Shown piece after piece: positions 9,892 through 20,559 of a DNA stretch of 64,000 bases (the stretch's first letter is position 1; each line of letters opens with the position of its first letter). Under the pieces are notes generated by a model that searched no databases, was not told the DNA's origin, and was given only the letters and a program-made list of their open reading frames with translations. A program made the translations under genes and the position numbers. The stretch is from Halisarca cf. caerulea (lineage: Eukaryota > Porifera > Demospongiae > Chondrillida > Halisarcidae), in the NCBI GenBank assembly GCA_963170055.1, contig CAUJGJ010000444.1, positions 7,550,618 to 7,614,617 of the forward strand. Direction: 5' to 3'.

Positions 9892-11416
9892 ACGTTATAC
9901 GTATGTACTATACTGACTAACAGTTGTATATCATGTTATATGTAAATATATATATCAAATTTTATATCATGACTTGTACAGTACGGATAATAGAAAAGTA
10001 AACGTTAACCAGTTAAAAGTTAACACTTTTGTTTTAACTGTCATTGGAAAAAGCTACAGGTTGAAAGTTAACAGTTTGCCGTTAGTTGTTAACCGATTAT
10101 ACACCATATTTATAACGTCACGCACACGCCTCATGGCCGAATTAATATTCACTAAAATAGATGCAAAAAGCCTCCCAACGGTGAAGGAAGCGAGGACGTT
10201 TAAACATGAGCAAGAATAACGACAGAAGCTTGAAATAAACAGTGATAAGTGTCCCTCCGGTAAAGCACCGCCACGAACAACGTTTAGCAACAAGCGCCAA
10301 AATTGCTTCGAAGACTTTTCCTTCGTTTTTGGTCGATTCTCGTCCTTTGTGCAAATGTCGCATATCATTCAGTAAAGCGTTGTCCAGGCTATATTCGATG
10401 CTAGTTAGAAGGCAATAGGGCTTTCCAAAGAGGAATAACAACTAATCTTGCGTTTGCCATTTTTTCTTATGCCATATGGCGTAATTGGCCACAACCTGCA
10501 TTACGCCATATGGCGTAATTAGCGTATAATCGGTTAACTTCTAACTGATACGTAACACATATTTGTGACATTGTTGATGACATACGGGATGAACATCGCC
10601 ATTTTGTTTATTCTTGAAGACTTTTAGCGATGGTTTTATCAGCGTATTGAAAGTAATGTATCATTATGAATGCTTAATAGTAACTCCTCTGCTGATTTGA
10701 ATGTTCTCACTTGCGCCTTTCCTTCTATGCACCTTCGATACTGATTCCAAATACTTGTTGTCACATTGTCATGAACCGCTTTCAACGTATCGGATGAGAA
10801 TTGTATCTATCGTAAAACAGATTTAAAATTGCAATAAGGCAACAAAATAAAACTTCGAAGCCAGAAACAGCACTTTCACTCGCAATAGGGCTGAAATCAT
10901 AATATTATCTACACTGAAATATACTTTCGGCAACTTTATTGCATAAGAATATTACTACATCATATAACGAGCTTGTAGTAGGGAGTTAATGGTTAACAGT
11001 TAATGGTTAACTTTTGCGCTATTCCGTTAACTTTTATCCAATAAGAGCTAAAGGTGAAATGTTAAAACCGTTTACTTTTCCATGATGCGTACTGTACTCT
11101 TATTCACTGTTATCACTGTACTTGTTGATAGCATGAAATATATTGCTCCTTGTGGCATAATGGACTGTTCCACATACATATTTCTAATAGGAATAAAACC
11201 TTACAAATTTTACAAATAACAATAATATAGTAACACACCCAACACAAATTATTCCTATCAAAGCCATACAAAGCATGCTCCTGTGCATGTGATAGTTAGC
11301 ATTTTGACAGTATTAGGTACAAGCTATTTGGCATTACATCATAGCCAGATACATACTAATGTCTATAGCATACTTAAAAATGTCTAATCTATGGACAACT
11401 TTGCTGAAACATTACT
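9892..11416. repeat. Dispersed repeat, copy 2 (interrupted)
   Basis: 9892-9979 and 11094-11416 together match 1-411. The shared text continues on both sides of the insertion point, apart from one duplicated GTAC. Beyond 11416 the two copies differ, because copy 1 is replaced by a TIR-element end at 412. Confidence 0.85.
9980..11093. mobile_element. Non-autonomous TIR element, GTAC target duplication
   Basis: The 1,114-bp insert is defined by comparison with the uninterrupted copy at 1-411. Its ends are 25-bp imperfect inverted repeats starting AGTACG and ending AAAAGTAAACG inward, flanked by GTAC at 9976-9979 and 11094-11097. The subterminal regions are packed with GTTAAC/TTAAC words, and near the middle (10467-10524) are two palindromes built on GCCATATGGC. 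Open frames inside (9974-10219 plus; 10054-10368 minus) show no domain. The 4-bp duplication and AGTA ends do not let me name a superfamily. Confidence 0.85.
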
Positions 11417-12141
11417 TGTTCCTCATTTCTTAAACTATGTATACACATACCCATGTACACAGATAACTTGGGCAGATTTAAATAGGACTGGAAACTGGAG
11501 ACAGCACTATATGGATGGATGTCAGTGTTTCATACAAGCCATGCATACATAAGCACTGTTTTGGCCTTATTGGGCCTTTGTCAGTGCAGTGTACCAGAAC
11601 AGTCACAACACGGGCATTATAGCTGATTTGAAATATTGGAGACTTTAGGTGTTAAAGTTATGGAATGTATGGAATTTGTCACCTTTTGCATACATGTCAT
11701 CTCTACCTCTTAGGAAAACGTCACATGTGTCATCACAAGTTGCATAATCTGTAGTGGAACAAGTGATTCGAGTTTAAAAAACTCGTGGGCCGCCTACGGC
11801 CCTGGAAACTTGAATCACTTGGAAATCATCCTCACGGAATTGAAAGATCCCGGGCCTAAGATATAATGCATGGTTTTGTGTAGACTAAATGTTTTATGAT
11901 AAAATGTGTGTGTGTGTGTATGTGCCTGTGTGTGTGTGTGCGTGTGTGTACACAGTGTGTGTGTGTGTGTGTGTGTACCAGTTTCTGGGATTATTGTGTT
12001 CTTTTGTGCTTCTTCACATGAAGACTACATGAAATCCCAAATGGAAAGGATGGTGAGATTGGTAGCATTATTGTGCTTGTGAATCAATGCATTCATGCAG
12101 GTGTGTGTGTGTGTGTATGTGTGTGCGTGCGTGCGCGCACG

Positions 12142-12174
<33 letters not shown>

Positions 12175-12639
12175 GGGCTTTCTTATGTTACACTCTTTCT
12201 CTCCCTCTAGAATACAAAATAAGCCTTAGGAAGAAATTCAACTGACTTGTGGTAGGTACAATTGCTATTGATTGTTTTTTTTATGACAGATTCATTTATT
12301 GTAAAGCAACGTCAGCTCCAAAAGGAATGATGAAGAAAGCAAGAGAGGAGGATCCTGTCTCCAATGAGACCTCCTTGTCCTCCACCTCATGCCTGTGTAT
12401 ACCCTTCACCACACATACTGGTGAAATGTCATTATGTTTCTTCTTTTCCCCATTTAGGAAATAGTAAGCAAAACAGCAGCTGCACTATAGGCCTAGTACT
12501 ATAAACTGTATCCACTAACAGTCCATTATTTACTGTTTTAATAATTATAATATATTTATTGTATAGGTATGTGCATATAATTATATGCATCAAATATTTA
12601 TCACTTTAATTTTCAATAATTATAATGAAACATGTCACA
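11417..12639. other. Repeat-rich intergenic region with (TG)n tracts
   Basis: No gene is recognised. 11612-11700 resembles 32573-32664 (shared GTTATGGAAT and GGAATTTGTCAC). 11757-11825 is a hairpin related to the inner end of the 263-bp arms: ACAAGTGATTCGAGTT with its complement. TG/CA microsatellites lie at about 11905-11975 and 12099-12172. The open frame 12249-12464 shows no domain. Confidence 0.6.
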
Positions 12640-13260
12640 TTACTGCTTACAGTATGAATTAAACATAATACAACAATTAAAATATAATTCAATAGTCAAC
12701 GTACTACAAATACACCGCAAACTCCCATCCCACATGGGTGGGATGGGGGTCTGCAGTAAAGGAGAAGTAGGATGCTGATGACGGGAGATTTGGTCGGCGA
12801 AGACATTTAAGGAACCCGGTATATGATAGGCTTTGTAGTGGAAGTGGAAGTGCATTACTATACCAGATGGTTCCTTGGAGGAACCTTTCCCAAGGGTGGC
12901 TACCACCGAGATGTTGTCAATGTGGAAATGCATTAATTGCCCGGCCCAGTGCTTGCCCCAGAGTGCGCTGGCCAGCACTACGGGCACCAGCTCCTTCACC
13001 ATGATAGATACGGTGTTCCACTCTGGTGGCCACACTCCTTGGAGCCACAGGGTGCCCCATACGGCCCCACAGCCAAAGCTGCAGGTTGGTGACGGGCTCC
13101 TGGAAGGACGCCTATGTGAACTCCTTTGCGCAGCCCTTTGATAAGCTGGGCCGCCCAGGCTTTGTCAGGGTGGTTGTGTAGGCTCTTGGCCCATTCATCT
13201 ACTACCAGCGGAGTGTTCACCTTGTATGCGGAGGGAGGTAGGGTAGCTTGCTCGGGGGCT
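12640..13260 (-). pseudogene. DIRS-like pol remnant: N-terminal part joined to RNase H
   Basis: DIRS-type retrotransposons encode reverse transcriptase, RNase H and a tyrosine recombinase. At about 13110-13230 the minus strand reads NTPLVVDEWAKSLHNHPDK and LIKGLRKGVHIGV, the region that normally precedes the reverse transcriptase. It is followed at once, in another frame, by the RNase H segment: KELVPVVLASALWG, HIDNISVV, YHIPGSLNVFADQISR (stop at 12640). The reverse transcriptase that should separate them, about 350 residues, is missing, so the copy is internally deleted. A gag-like region of the same orientation lies upstream at 13905-18639. The tyrosine recombinase is not visible below 12640. 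Confidence 0.75.
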
Positions 13261-13904
13261 TATTGGGGGGCTCCTGGGAGCTGCTGCAGATGCAGGAAGT
13301 GTGCTGCCATCTTGGGTGCGACCCTAGTGCACTTGGGCGGGTGTGTGGGGCCTAGGTGAGGAGGAGAGGTCTAGTGTACCTTTGAGGTGTCACAGTATGT
13401 GTGTGTGTGCTGACACATGTAGTAATAGGTTACACGTCCATGCTGTGTGTGTGCATCTGTAACAGTCTGGGGTCACTGCGAGGTGCAGGAGTCTTTTTTT
13501 TGAAGCCATGGGCCATTGCTATATATTATACACATGTCAAGGACGTTTGCATTGCCAATCAACTCGATTCGCACAACCACAACACCAACACCAACCACAA
13601 CAACAACAGAAAAGGGAGGGTAAGTGGAGGGTGAGCAGCCCGTGACCAGTGGGGAGGCTGTTGTGTTGTGGGCAAGCTGGCTGGGCATGAGTGGTGGAGG
13701 AGTTGTCAAATGTGGGTGGGTGAGAGAATTAAGGAAGAATGGTGTGTGTGGTGTAGCTGACTGGATGGAGAAAGAAAAGGAAAAATAGTGAACCTAGTGC
13801 AAGAGAAAACAACACAAAATAGTCCCGAAAAAAGAAAAAAAAAGGAAAATGGGTGAGGACGTTTACACCCGAGGGGGGGGGGGATGCTCCTGGGTGGCCC
13901 ATGT
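13261..13904. other. Spacer between DIRS-like gag and pol remnants
   Basis: GT- and CT-rich DNA with a poly-A/G run at 13835-13855. No domain is readable. It is probably the decayed gag-pol junction or an intron. Confidence 0.4.
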
Positions 13905-14485
13905 CAGGCATTAGGCCGCGGTTTCTTGGCTGCCTGGGGGCACGCTGGCCCCCTATGCGAGGGGCTGTGGCAGACTGCGCAAGCGTGCAGGTACCTGCAC
14001 TTTGTGAACGGGCAGAGCCGATCATCATTCCTATAATTGCAGGTTATGTGGCCGGTGCTAGTGGAGGGGGGGTGGGCTGCTTGGGTTGGCTACTGGGAGC
14101 CAGGCATAGGGTGTGGAGCTGGTTGTCGAGCTCGCTCCAGTAGCGTGAGGGATCTGCTGCCATCTTCGCGCGGAAGGCTTGTTCATAGGCGGCCCAGCTT
14201 AGGCCGGGATGGTCTCTGGCCAGCTGGGCCACTGTCCCGATGAATGTGAGGAGGTCCGGCCCTATGTTGGGCCTGGTTTGGGCCAGGGTCAGCCCGAAGC
14301 AGCAGAAGGCCATGACCCACTCTGGGAACTTCTCGATGGGTGGCAACTTCTTTTCATTCCCCTCTGGGTAGAGGAAGGATTCAGTTATTCGTTCAGGCAG
14401 GAATGCGGCTAGCTCCATGTAGGAGCCTTCCTCCACCTTCCGGAGAAGGTCCGCAGGGATCGCAGGCAGACTGCCCTCAAGAACT
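13905..14485 (-). pseudogene. DIRS-like gag, C-terminal part
   Basis: Read on the minus strand, this region gives MELAAFLPERITESFLYPEG, PNIGPDLLTFIGTVAQLA, then LSWAAYEQAFRAKMA and YWSELDNQLHTLCL, the pattern of DIRS gag proteins. A cysteine/histidine cluster follows (about 13950-14040: CNYRNDD, CPFTKCRYLHACAVCHSP) like the nucleic-acid-binding tail of that family. The gene is cut at 14485 by the insertion of the RecQ/DUF6589 element; the reading frame resumes at 16951 after the duplicated CAAGAACT. A GC-rich block with a poly-G run ends the readable part. Confidence 0.7.
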
Positions 14486-16942
14486 TAGTCTCGCGTCGCC
14501 AGCCCCTTTTCCTAATCACTTCCTTCGTAAGCGGGAAAAGGGTCTGGTGCCAAACGCCACTTTTTCTTATCCAGCGGTCCACAGGAAGTTGGGACCCTTG
14601 CGAATAATTAATTGCTTTGATCTGCAACCGCAAATTGGCCGAGCTGATTGGAGCAATGCACGTGTACAGAACAAGATGGCAGCCCGGCGGATTTTTCGTT
14701 CGATTGTACCGTTTATCATGCCATTGAAAGCAATAAAAGAAACTACAGTCAAGCAGTGCGATAGTCTACATTTATAAAGGTGAGTTCAAATTATCACCAC
14801 TTCTTTGCATGTTCGTTTAAGCCACTTCTTCATAGTTCTCATCTTCTCCTTGTGCATGAACGACCTGTACTTCTTTTCCTCAAGCCTTTTTCTTCCGTTT
14901 AATGTTTCACACGCTTTCATTTCATCCACCAAAGTCGTCGTCATTATCTTGATGTCTTCCTGGTGTTTGCTTTTAGAGTGAACGCCGGCATGTTGCCCCT
15001 TTCCTAGTTGCCCCATCCAATGGTCTTCCATGCTCTTCAACGTGCCTAGGGATTTGCCTAGGGCCAGTATCATATCGGTGGAAATATTGGCTTTAAGGTC
15101 TTTTATCTTGTCTTTAAGCCACCTACAATCGAGTCAACACCATATTATTATAGTCTATATAGATATGTAATCTCAAGTTGTATGTGTTGATGCTTACCTA
15201 TTCAAGTGTTCCATATGCAAATCACATGGAACGTTTTTTCCGATCTGGCCATGCACATTCACAAACCTGCTGTACATCATTTGATATTTCATCCGAGGTG
15301 ATACAAGGTATTCCAATTGTGTCAACAGGGTGGCTGCTTCTTGGGCATAATTGGTGCGGCCACTAAGCCTGAAGATAAGTAGGAGGTGCCTCCAAATATC
15401 CACTATCCTCTCACCGTCGCCCTCTCTTGTTGCATCATGGAATGCCGCCCATATTAACCCTAGGGTGATGGTGTCCTTTGTGTATTGGTTAACCTCATCA
15501 GCATACTCCATGGGTTGAGTACCATAGCTTGTCAGGTCCGTAAATTTCTTTACTACATCTTGTGCCAGCTGTCCAATTGTATCAAAATTTGTTGGATTGT
15601 CTTCAATTTCCAGCAGTCCTCTGGCATCTTTGATGTTCAGTACTTCACAGGCTCCAGCAATGATGTATGCCGTGAGGATGTCATCAAGGAATGCTTCTGC
15701 ACTATTCATATTTTTGGCTGGCTCCACTGGTACATCATTCCTCTTGATTAATGTTTTGAGCTGATATAAACTACCTAAACAATATAAACAATACTTTCTA
15801 ACACATTTGACACACCTTCTACAAAAGATCACTGTCTTTGGGTACTTCATCTTTTCTTTTCGTAAAGAGTCACTCAATTTCTCAGCTAGGTCTTGTAGGC
15901 TCATCCTCCCAATCACACTGTAATGGATGTTTTCTTTGTTAGGTGACATAATGACTTCGTATGGATTGATCATTCCCAAGGACGACTTTATGGTGGAGTA
16001 TGACAACTTAGTGATGGTGGCTGTGAGTGCCATTACATGGACTCGAGATGGGATCCAACATCGTATGTCTCCTAGACGCGAGTACGCCAGCCGAAAGTTA
16101 GACCCCCTGCATCAAGTGCATAAAATGACAATTTTCTGCACATTATGTACATGCATGTTTCTTATGGAAAATCAACTGCATGTGTTTGTTTCAATCATTA
16201 TTTGTGTATGTGTACTTTTTGGATTGTATCAGATTCTACCTTGGAGTGTATTGTAACTCCGTATATTTAATTTTGTGTAAATTTCTTACCATTTATCAAT
16301 GCAATGTGCTTCATCAACTATCAAAGCAATCATGTTCTCCTGATAAATATTACTAGAGAACATGTTGGTCAACGATGGGTTGTCCAGAAGATTTTCTGGA
16401 CTACAAAAGACCAGCTGATGGTGGCCTTCGACAACTCTGGTGACGGCAGATGGATCCTCTTGCAGTTCTCCAAGGAATTCCGCTGATATACCTCTCGGAA
16501 TAAACTTATTGCGGAATTCCTTCATTAGAGCAGCCAGGGGAGTAACGACCACAGCGATGGATTTACCAACGCGGCCGAAAAGCTTGTCAAATGTCGTTGG
16601 CAAAACACCGAAAATGACAGATTTCCCAAAACCGGTAGGAAGAGCAACAAATACATCTTTCCCTTCGACGAATTGTGCTATGGCTTCAAACTGCTGAGGT
16701 TTCAGACGATCAAACCCAAGCTCGTTGCAGGCCGCTTCGATTGCAATCTTTACTCGTTCTGCCATTTTCGAGCGATCCTATGCAGCTGCGCTGATTGCGG
16801 TTGCAGATCAAAGCAATTAATTATTCGCAAGGGTCCCAACTTCCTGTGGACCGCTGGATAAGAAAAAGTGGCGTTTGGCACCAGACTCTTTTCCCGCTTA
16901 CGAAGGAAGTGATTAGGAAAAGGGGCTGGCGACGCGAGACTA
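14486..16942 (-). mobile_element. TIR transposon carrying RecQ-helicase/DUF6589 gene
   Basis: The 2,457-bp unit has 148-bp inverted repeats (14486-14633 and 16795-16942) that differ at one position. They begin TAGTCTCGCG. A perfect 8-bp duplication, CAAGAACT, flanks it at 14478-14485 and 16943-16950. The insertion splits the DIRS-like gag, and joining the flanks restores the gag frame, which confirms the boundaries. It contains one three-exon gene. The near-identical arms and open reading frame imply recent movement. The closest described group I know is AcademH (Academ transposons with a helicase), but the 8-bp duplication is not what I associate with Academ. I treat the family as unassigned. 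Confidence 0.9.
14786..16765 (-). CDS. RecQ-like helicase N-half fused to DUF6589-like domain
   Basis: Three exons (16765-16290, 16106-15198, 15122-14786) join at GT-AG introns of 183 and 75 bp into 573 codons without a stop. Exon 1 is a RecQ-type SF2 helicase domain 1: LKPQQFEAI (Q region), ALPTGFGKS (Walker A), VVTPLAAL, then DEAHCIDKW (Walker B), which is completed across the splice. Exon 2 continues with MALTATIT (motif III) and YPKTVIFCRR (motif IV). It then passes directly into a DUF6589-like region: NYAQEAATLLTQLEYL, SPRMKYQMMYSRFVN, GKNVPCDLHMEHLNRWLK. Helicase motifs V and VI are absent, so motor domain 2 is missing and ATP-driven unwinding is doubtful. DUF6589 occurs in repeat-associated proteins of fungi and invertebrates; its catalytic role is unknown to me. 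Start at 16765 is the first Met before the Q region. A transposition role is inference. Confidence 0.85.
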
Positions 16943-16950
16943 CAAGAACT

Positions 16951-17071
16951 AGGCCCGCCTTGGCTTTTGGGTGTGGCTCAGGGCCCTGCTGGGCATTGCC
17001 ACTGTCGGGTGTGCTGGTGGTTAATAGCACAGCAGCCACGGGTTCCAGCCCGAATAATGGGGCCTTGTTGC
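16951..17071 (-). pseudogene. DIRS-like gag, upstream part of exon 2
   Basis: This stretch continues the gag frame interrupted at 14485. Reading on the minus strand it gives NKAPLFGLEPVAAVL and ends KAGLVL just before the duplicated CAAGAACT. Upstream is a strong splice acceptor: a pyrimidine tract ending CTATGCAG at 17072. The phase matches the donor at 18408. Confidence 0.65.
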
Positions 17072-18407
17072 CTGCATAGAGGAAAGCAGAAGAGGGGGGG
17101 GGGGGGTTACATGCCTGTCTCTCCCTGTGGGTGTCACACAGTGACAGCCCCCTGATGCCATCGTTTATGGCACCCGGAGGGGTGTGTGGCCCCACAAACC
17201 TGGCAACCTGCTACAACAGGGGTGCGACCCCACCAGTGCTACAACAGGGGTGTGACCCCGCCAGTGCTACAACAGGGGTGCAACCCCACCAGTGCTACGA
17301 CAGGGGTGCAACCCTACCAGTGCTACAACAGGGGTGCGACCCCACCAGTGCTACAACAGGGGTGCGCCCCCGCCCGTGCTACGGCAGGGAGGGGGGCAAC
17401 CCCATCAGTGCTACGACAGGGGGTGCGACCCCCCCCAGTGCTACTACAGGGGGGGGGGAACTCCACCAGTGCTGCCACAAGGGTGCAACCCCACCAGTGC
17501 TACAACAGGGGTGTGACCCCGCCAGTGCTACAACAGGGGTGCAACCCCACCAGTGCTACGACAGGGGTGCAACCCTACCAGTGCTACAACAGGGGTGCGA
17601 CCCCACCAGTGCTACAAAAAAACAGGGGTGCGCCCCCGCCCGTGCTACGGCAGGGAGGGGGGCAACCCCATCAGTGCTACGACAGGGGGTGCGACCCCCC
17701 CCAGTGCTACTACAGGGGGGGGGGGGGGGAACTCCACCAGTGCTGCCACAAGGGTGCAACCCCACCAGTGCTACAACAGGGGTGTGACCCCGCCAGTGCT
17801 ACAACAGGGGTGCAACCCCACCAGTGCTACGACAGGGGTGCAACCCTACCAGTGCTACAACAGGGGTGCGACCCCACCAGTGCTACAACAGGGGTGCGAC
17901 CCCACCAGTGCTACAACAGGGGTGCGCCCCCGCCCGTGCTACGGCAGGGAGGGGGGCAACCCCATCGGTGCTACGACAGGGGGTGCGACCCCCCCCCCCC
18001 CCCAGTGCTACTACAGGGGGGGGGGGGGGGGAACTCCACCAGTGCTGCCACAAGGGTGCAACCCCACCAGTGCTACAACAGGGGTGCGACCCCACAGGTG
18101 CTAGAATGGGGGTGTGCCCAGCGCTACTATGGGGGTGGGACCCCCCCACAGGTACTACGAGGTACGACAACGGGGATGAGGCCCCGCTGGTGCTACAACA
18201 GGGATGAAGTCCGCAGGTGCTACAACAGGGGGGGGGGGTTCCACTGGTACCAGAACGGGGGGTGCGACCCTACGGGTACTCAGACGGGGGTGAGACCCCC
18301 GGTACTATGACTATGACGGGGGTGTAACCCCACAGATATGACAATGTGGGGGGGGGGGGGGCACATGAAACACAGAGTTAGGTTTAAATGACGGTTGTTC
18401 CACCTAC
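17072..18407 (-). other. Gag intron filled by a 28-bp minisatellite
   Basis: The donor (AAG/GTAGGT at 18408/18407) and acceptor (pyrimidine tract, CAG at 17072) join the two gag pieces in the same phase. Most of the intron (about 17190-18330) is a tandem array with the consensus GCTACAACAGGGGTGCGACC plus CCACCAGT. The units form a higher-order repeat of roughly 265-300 bp, starting near 17222, 17488, 17757 and 18058, with G-runs of variable length. Because 28 is not a multiple of 3 and the units lack stops, all three plus frames stay open (up to 374 codons). These frames are artefacts. Confidence 0.75.
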
Positions 18408-18639
18408 CTTGCGGGTCTTCGCCGGCTGGGGACAATATGGGGACCGGCAGGCTGGACGCGTGGGGAGGAGTGGGCCGCTGGGTGGCGTGCTGCTGCTGCA
18501 GGGTAGCCACCTGCTGAGTGAGGGGGACCTGAGCCTCCTATTGGGATTGTAGCTGGGTTTTGAGGTCAGCAAGGGCCGAGAGGATTGCCACGGTGTCCGG
18601 GGCGGGGGGCAGGGTGGTAGGGGTAGGCAGTTCAGCCAT
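18408..18639 (-). pseudogene. DIRS-like gag, first exon
   Basis: The exon begins with ATG at 18639 (MAELPTPTTLPPAPDTVA) and continues as a probable coiled coil (ILSALADLKTQLQSQ, then VPLTQQVATLQQQH). An in-frame TAG follows the first coil at about 18540, so the copy is dead. It ends in a consensus splice donor, and 232 nt leaves phase 1, matching exon 2 at 17071. DIRS-like elements often have introns. The product would be a capsid-like protein. Confidence 0.6.
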
Positions 18640-18953
18640 CGGGAGGAGACGTCGACTTCGTGGTGGGAGATGAAAGTTAACTTTGACTGGACCAGGAACA
18701 CTAAGGCAGGGGTAACCAGCGAGAATGAGCTGCTAATATGGTACGTAGGGCCTATACCACGGGAGGCACAAAGAGAGGCCTGCGGCTCATTAAAAACCAA
18801 CTGCATGTGGTTGGCTTCTCTGGACACGTGGCTGATTGCGCATGTGGCCATATTTCGGGAGCCTGGGTTAGAATTATGTGTAACGATGACGGTTAGATAC
18901 GCGCACACACGATGAGAGGAAGTGACCCTGCATGTCCGGCCTTGATCTGTCCA

Positions 18954-19373
18954 TTAACCCTTTATCCCTCCCCATACATTTAAGATTTCAGCTGGTATGC
19001 TACTTTCAATGTACTTTACAGCATCATTAGAATGTGGAAGGTGACCTTTGGTACCAATGAGATCATCAAACATCAAGGAAGCCAGTGAAGGTATCGAAGT
19101 TGTGCCATAATTGTCTAAAATTGCATAATAGCACAAAAAACATGGCCGTCCAGCAAAAATCGGACATTTCACCATTTAAAAATTATTGTAGACTTTGTGC
19201 TTGTGCATTTTTAGGCAAAGTGGATATCATTCGAAAGCTCTCAATGTGTTCTTTGCATTAATCCTAAAAGCGAAGAAATTGAACAAAAATTCGTCGAGTT
19301 ATAAGACAAATAGTAAGTTAGATTGGAAATGTAGTTGAACAGGCATTTTTATACTTTCTAGATCATTGAAATA
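18954..19373. repeat. piggyBac left end with TTAA target site
   Basis: TTAA (18954-18957) is followed by CCCTTTATCCCTCCCCATAC. Closely similar starts occur at 30831 and 41434. This marks the 3' end of the minus-strand transposase gene at 19374-20519. The rest of the segment is non-coding. Confidence 0.75.
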
Positions 19374-20519
19374 CTACTGAATGAGTCTTTTTCTCTTATC
19401 TTTTCTTGCTGATGAGTGCCCTCGCCGTTTAGTCCTCAGTACTGCAGTCTGATGCTGCCTACCATGAAGCTTGTCCCTTTGCTTCATGAACCAAGTCACA
19501 CGTTGAGGTGCAAAGAGCCCTGTGTGCCAGGTGGCATGGCAGTCTCTCCGCAAGGACTGGCAAAGGGTGGGAGAAAAGGGGCAATCAGGACACTTGCGAC
19601 TACATCTGGACTTGCAGACAACACAACATTTGCGGCCTTCAAAGGGGGTGGAACCGTGCCAAACATAGAAGTTATCCAATGATGCAGTGACATCATCATC
19701 ATCCTGGATGTACTTCTTGATGATGCCCTGGACTAGTGTATCCCGGAAACAACCAACACTTGGGGCTTTCTTCCCTTTTTCCATGCAGAGCCACTTCTTC
19801 AGCACAGAAGCATTGGTCACGCTGACTTCCAAGAGGTGAAAGAACAGTGTTTTCCAATACTTCTTTGTCCTCCTCAGAACCCTATGGTAGTTTATGAGCT
19901 GATCTGATAGATCAACTCCTCCCATAAATTTATAAGCTCTGATGGCTAATGGAAGAGGAATCTCCACAGTCTCATACACCCCTTGCCTGTTACGTCCACA
20001 CCGCTTCACTATTCCATCGCTATTCCCAGGGTAAACATTGGATAGTACAAGTACACATTGCTTATCCCTCCAGCAAACAAAAACATCATCTTCTCGCCGT
20101 ATGTAGTATCCTGTACCACGGGGAACACTGGAATGTTGAAGAATCTTCTTCAACATGCGCACTTGATCAGGGATCCCTCCTCTGTCGCTTCGCAATGTGC
20201 CTGTCGCCCCAATGCCAAGCTCCTTTAGTGACTTCATGAGGTTTGGACTAGTGTAGAAGTTGTCGAAAGAGACATAGTATCCTTGGAAAGTGAATGGTTT
20301 TGTAAGGCTCATTACTACGTCATAGGCCAAACCATTATCAGACACTTCCTGTCTTGGATAGGTACCTTTGTATAGTTCAAAATCAGTTGTGTATCCTGTC
20401 ACATCTGCAATCACCCAATACTTGAAACCCCATTTTGTGGGCTTCTTGGGGAAGTACAGTTGAAACTGACTTCTTCCTTTCGATCGAACCATCCTTTCGT
20501 CTACAGACAATTCACGCAA
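19374..20519 (-). pseudogene. piggyBac transposase, C-terminal two-thirds (PGBD-like)
   Basis: A 381-codon open frame carries the catalytic core of a piggyBac transposase: KWGFKYWVIADVTGY (first Asp), YVSFDNFYTSPNLM (second Asp), MGGVDLSDQLINYH (last two Asp), then a cysteine-rich tail (CCVVCKSRCSRKCPDCPF, LRRDCHATWH) and a basic end. All catalytic aspartates are present, and no stop interrupts this part. The N-terminal domain is missing: upstream of RELSVDE the sequence continues out of frame for about 15 residues (PLFNHVKK), then joins another piggyBac's C-terminus near 20575. It is therefore a truncated, non-autonomous copy. A left end with TTAA lies at 18954. Confidence 0.85.
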
Positions 20520-20559
20520 TGGTTGATAATACTCAAGGGATACACCTTCTTGACATGGT

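Noticed and set aside
12249..12464. 71-codon plus ORF after the TG repeats
   Set aside because: No recognisable domain or neighbouring exon; likely chance.
17131..18310. Three overlapping long plus-strand ORFs (up to 374 codons) in the 17.2-18.3 kb region
   Set aside because: They are the three frames of a 28-bp minisatellite without stop codons; the array lies in an intron of a minus-strand gene.
17190..18330. CRISPR-like regular repeats
   Set aside because: Units are contiguous without unique spacers; this is a minisatellite.
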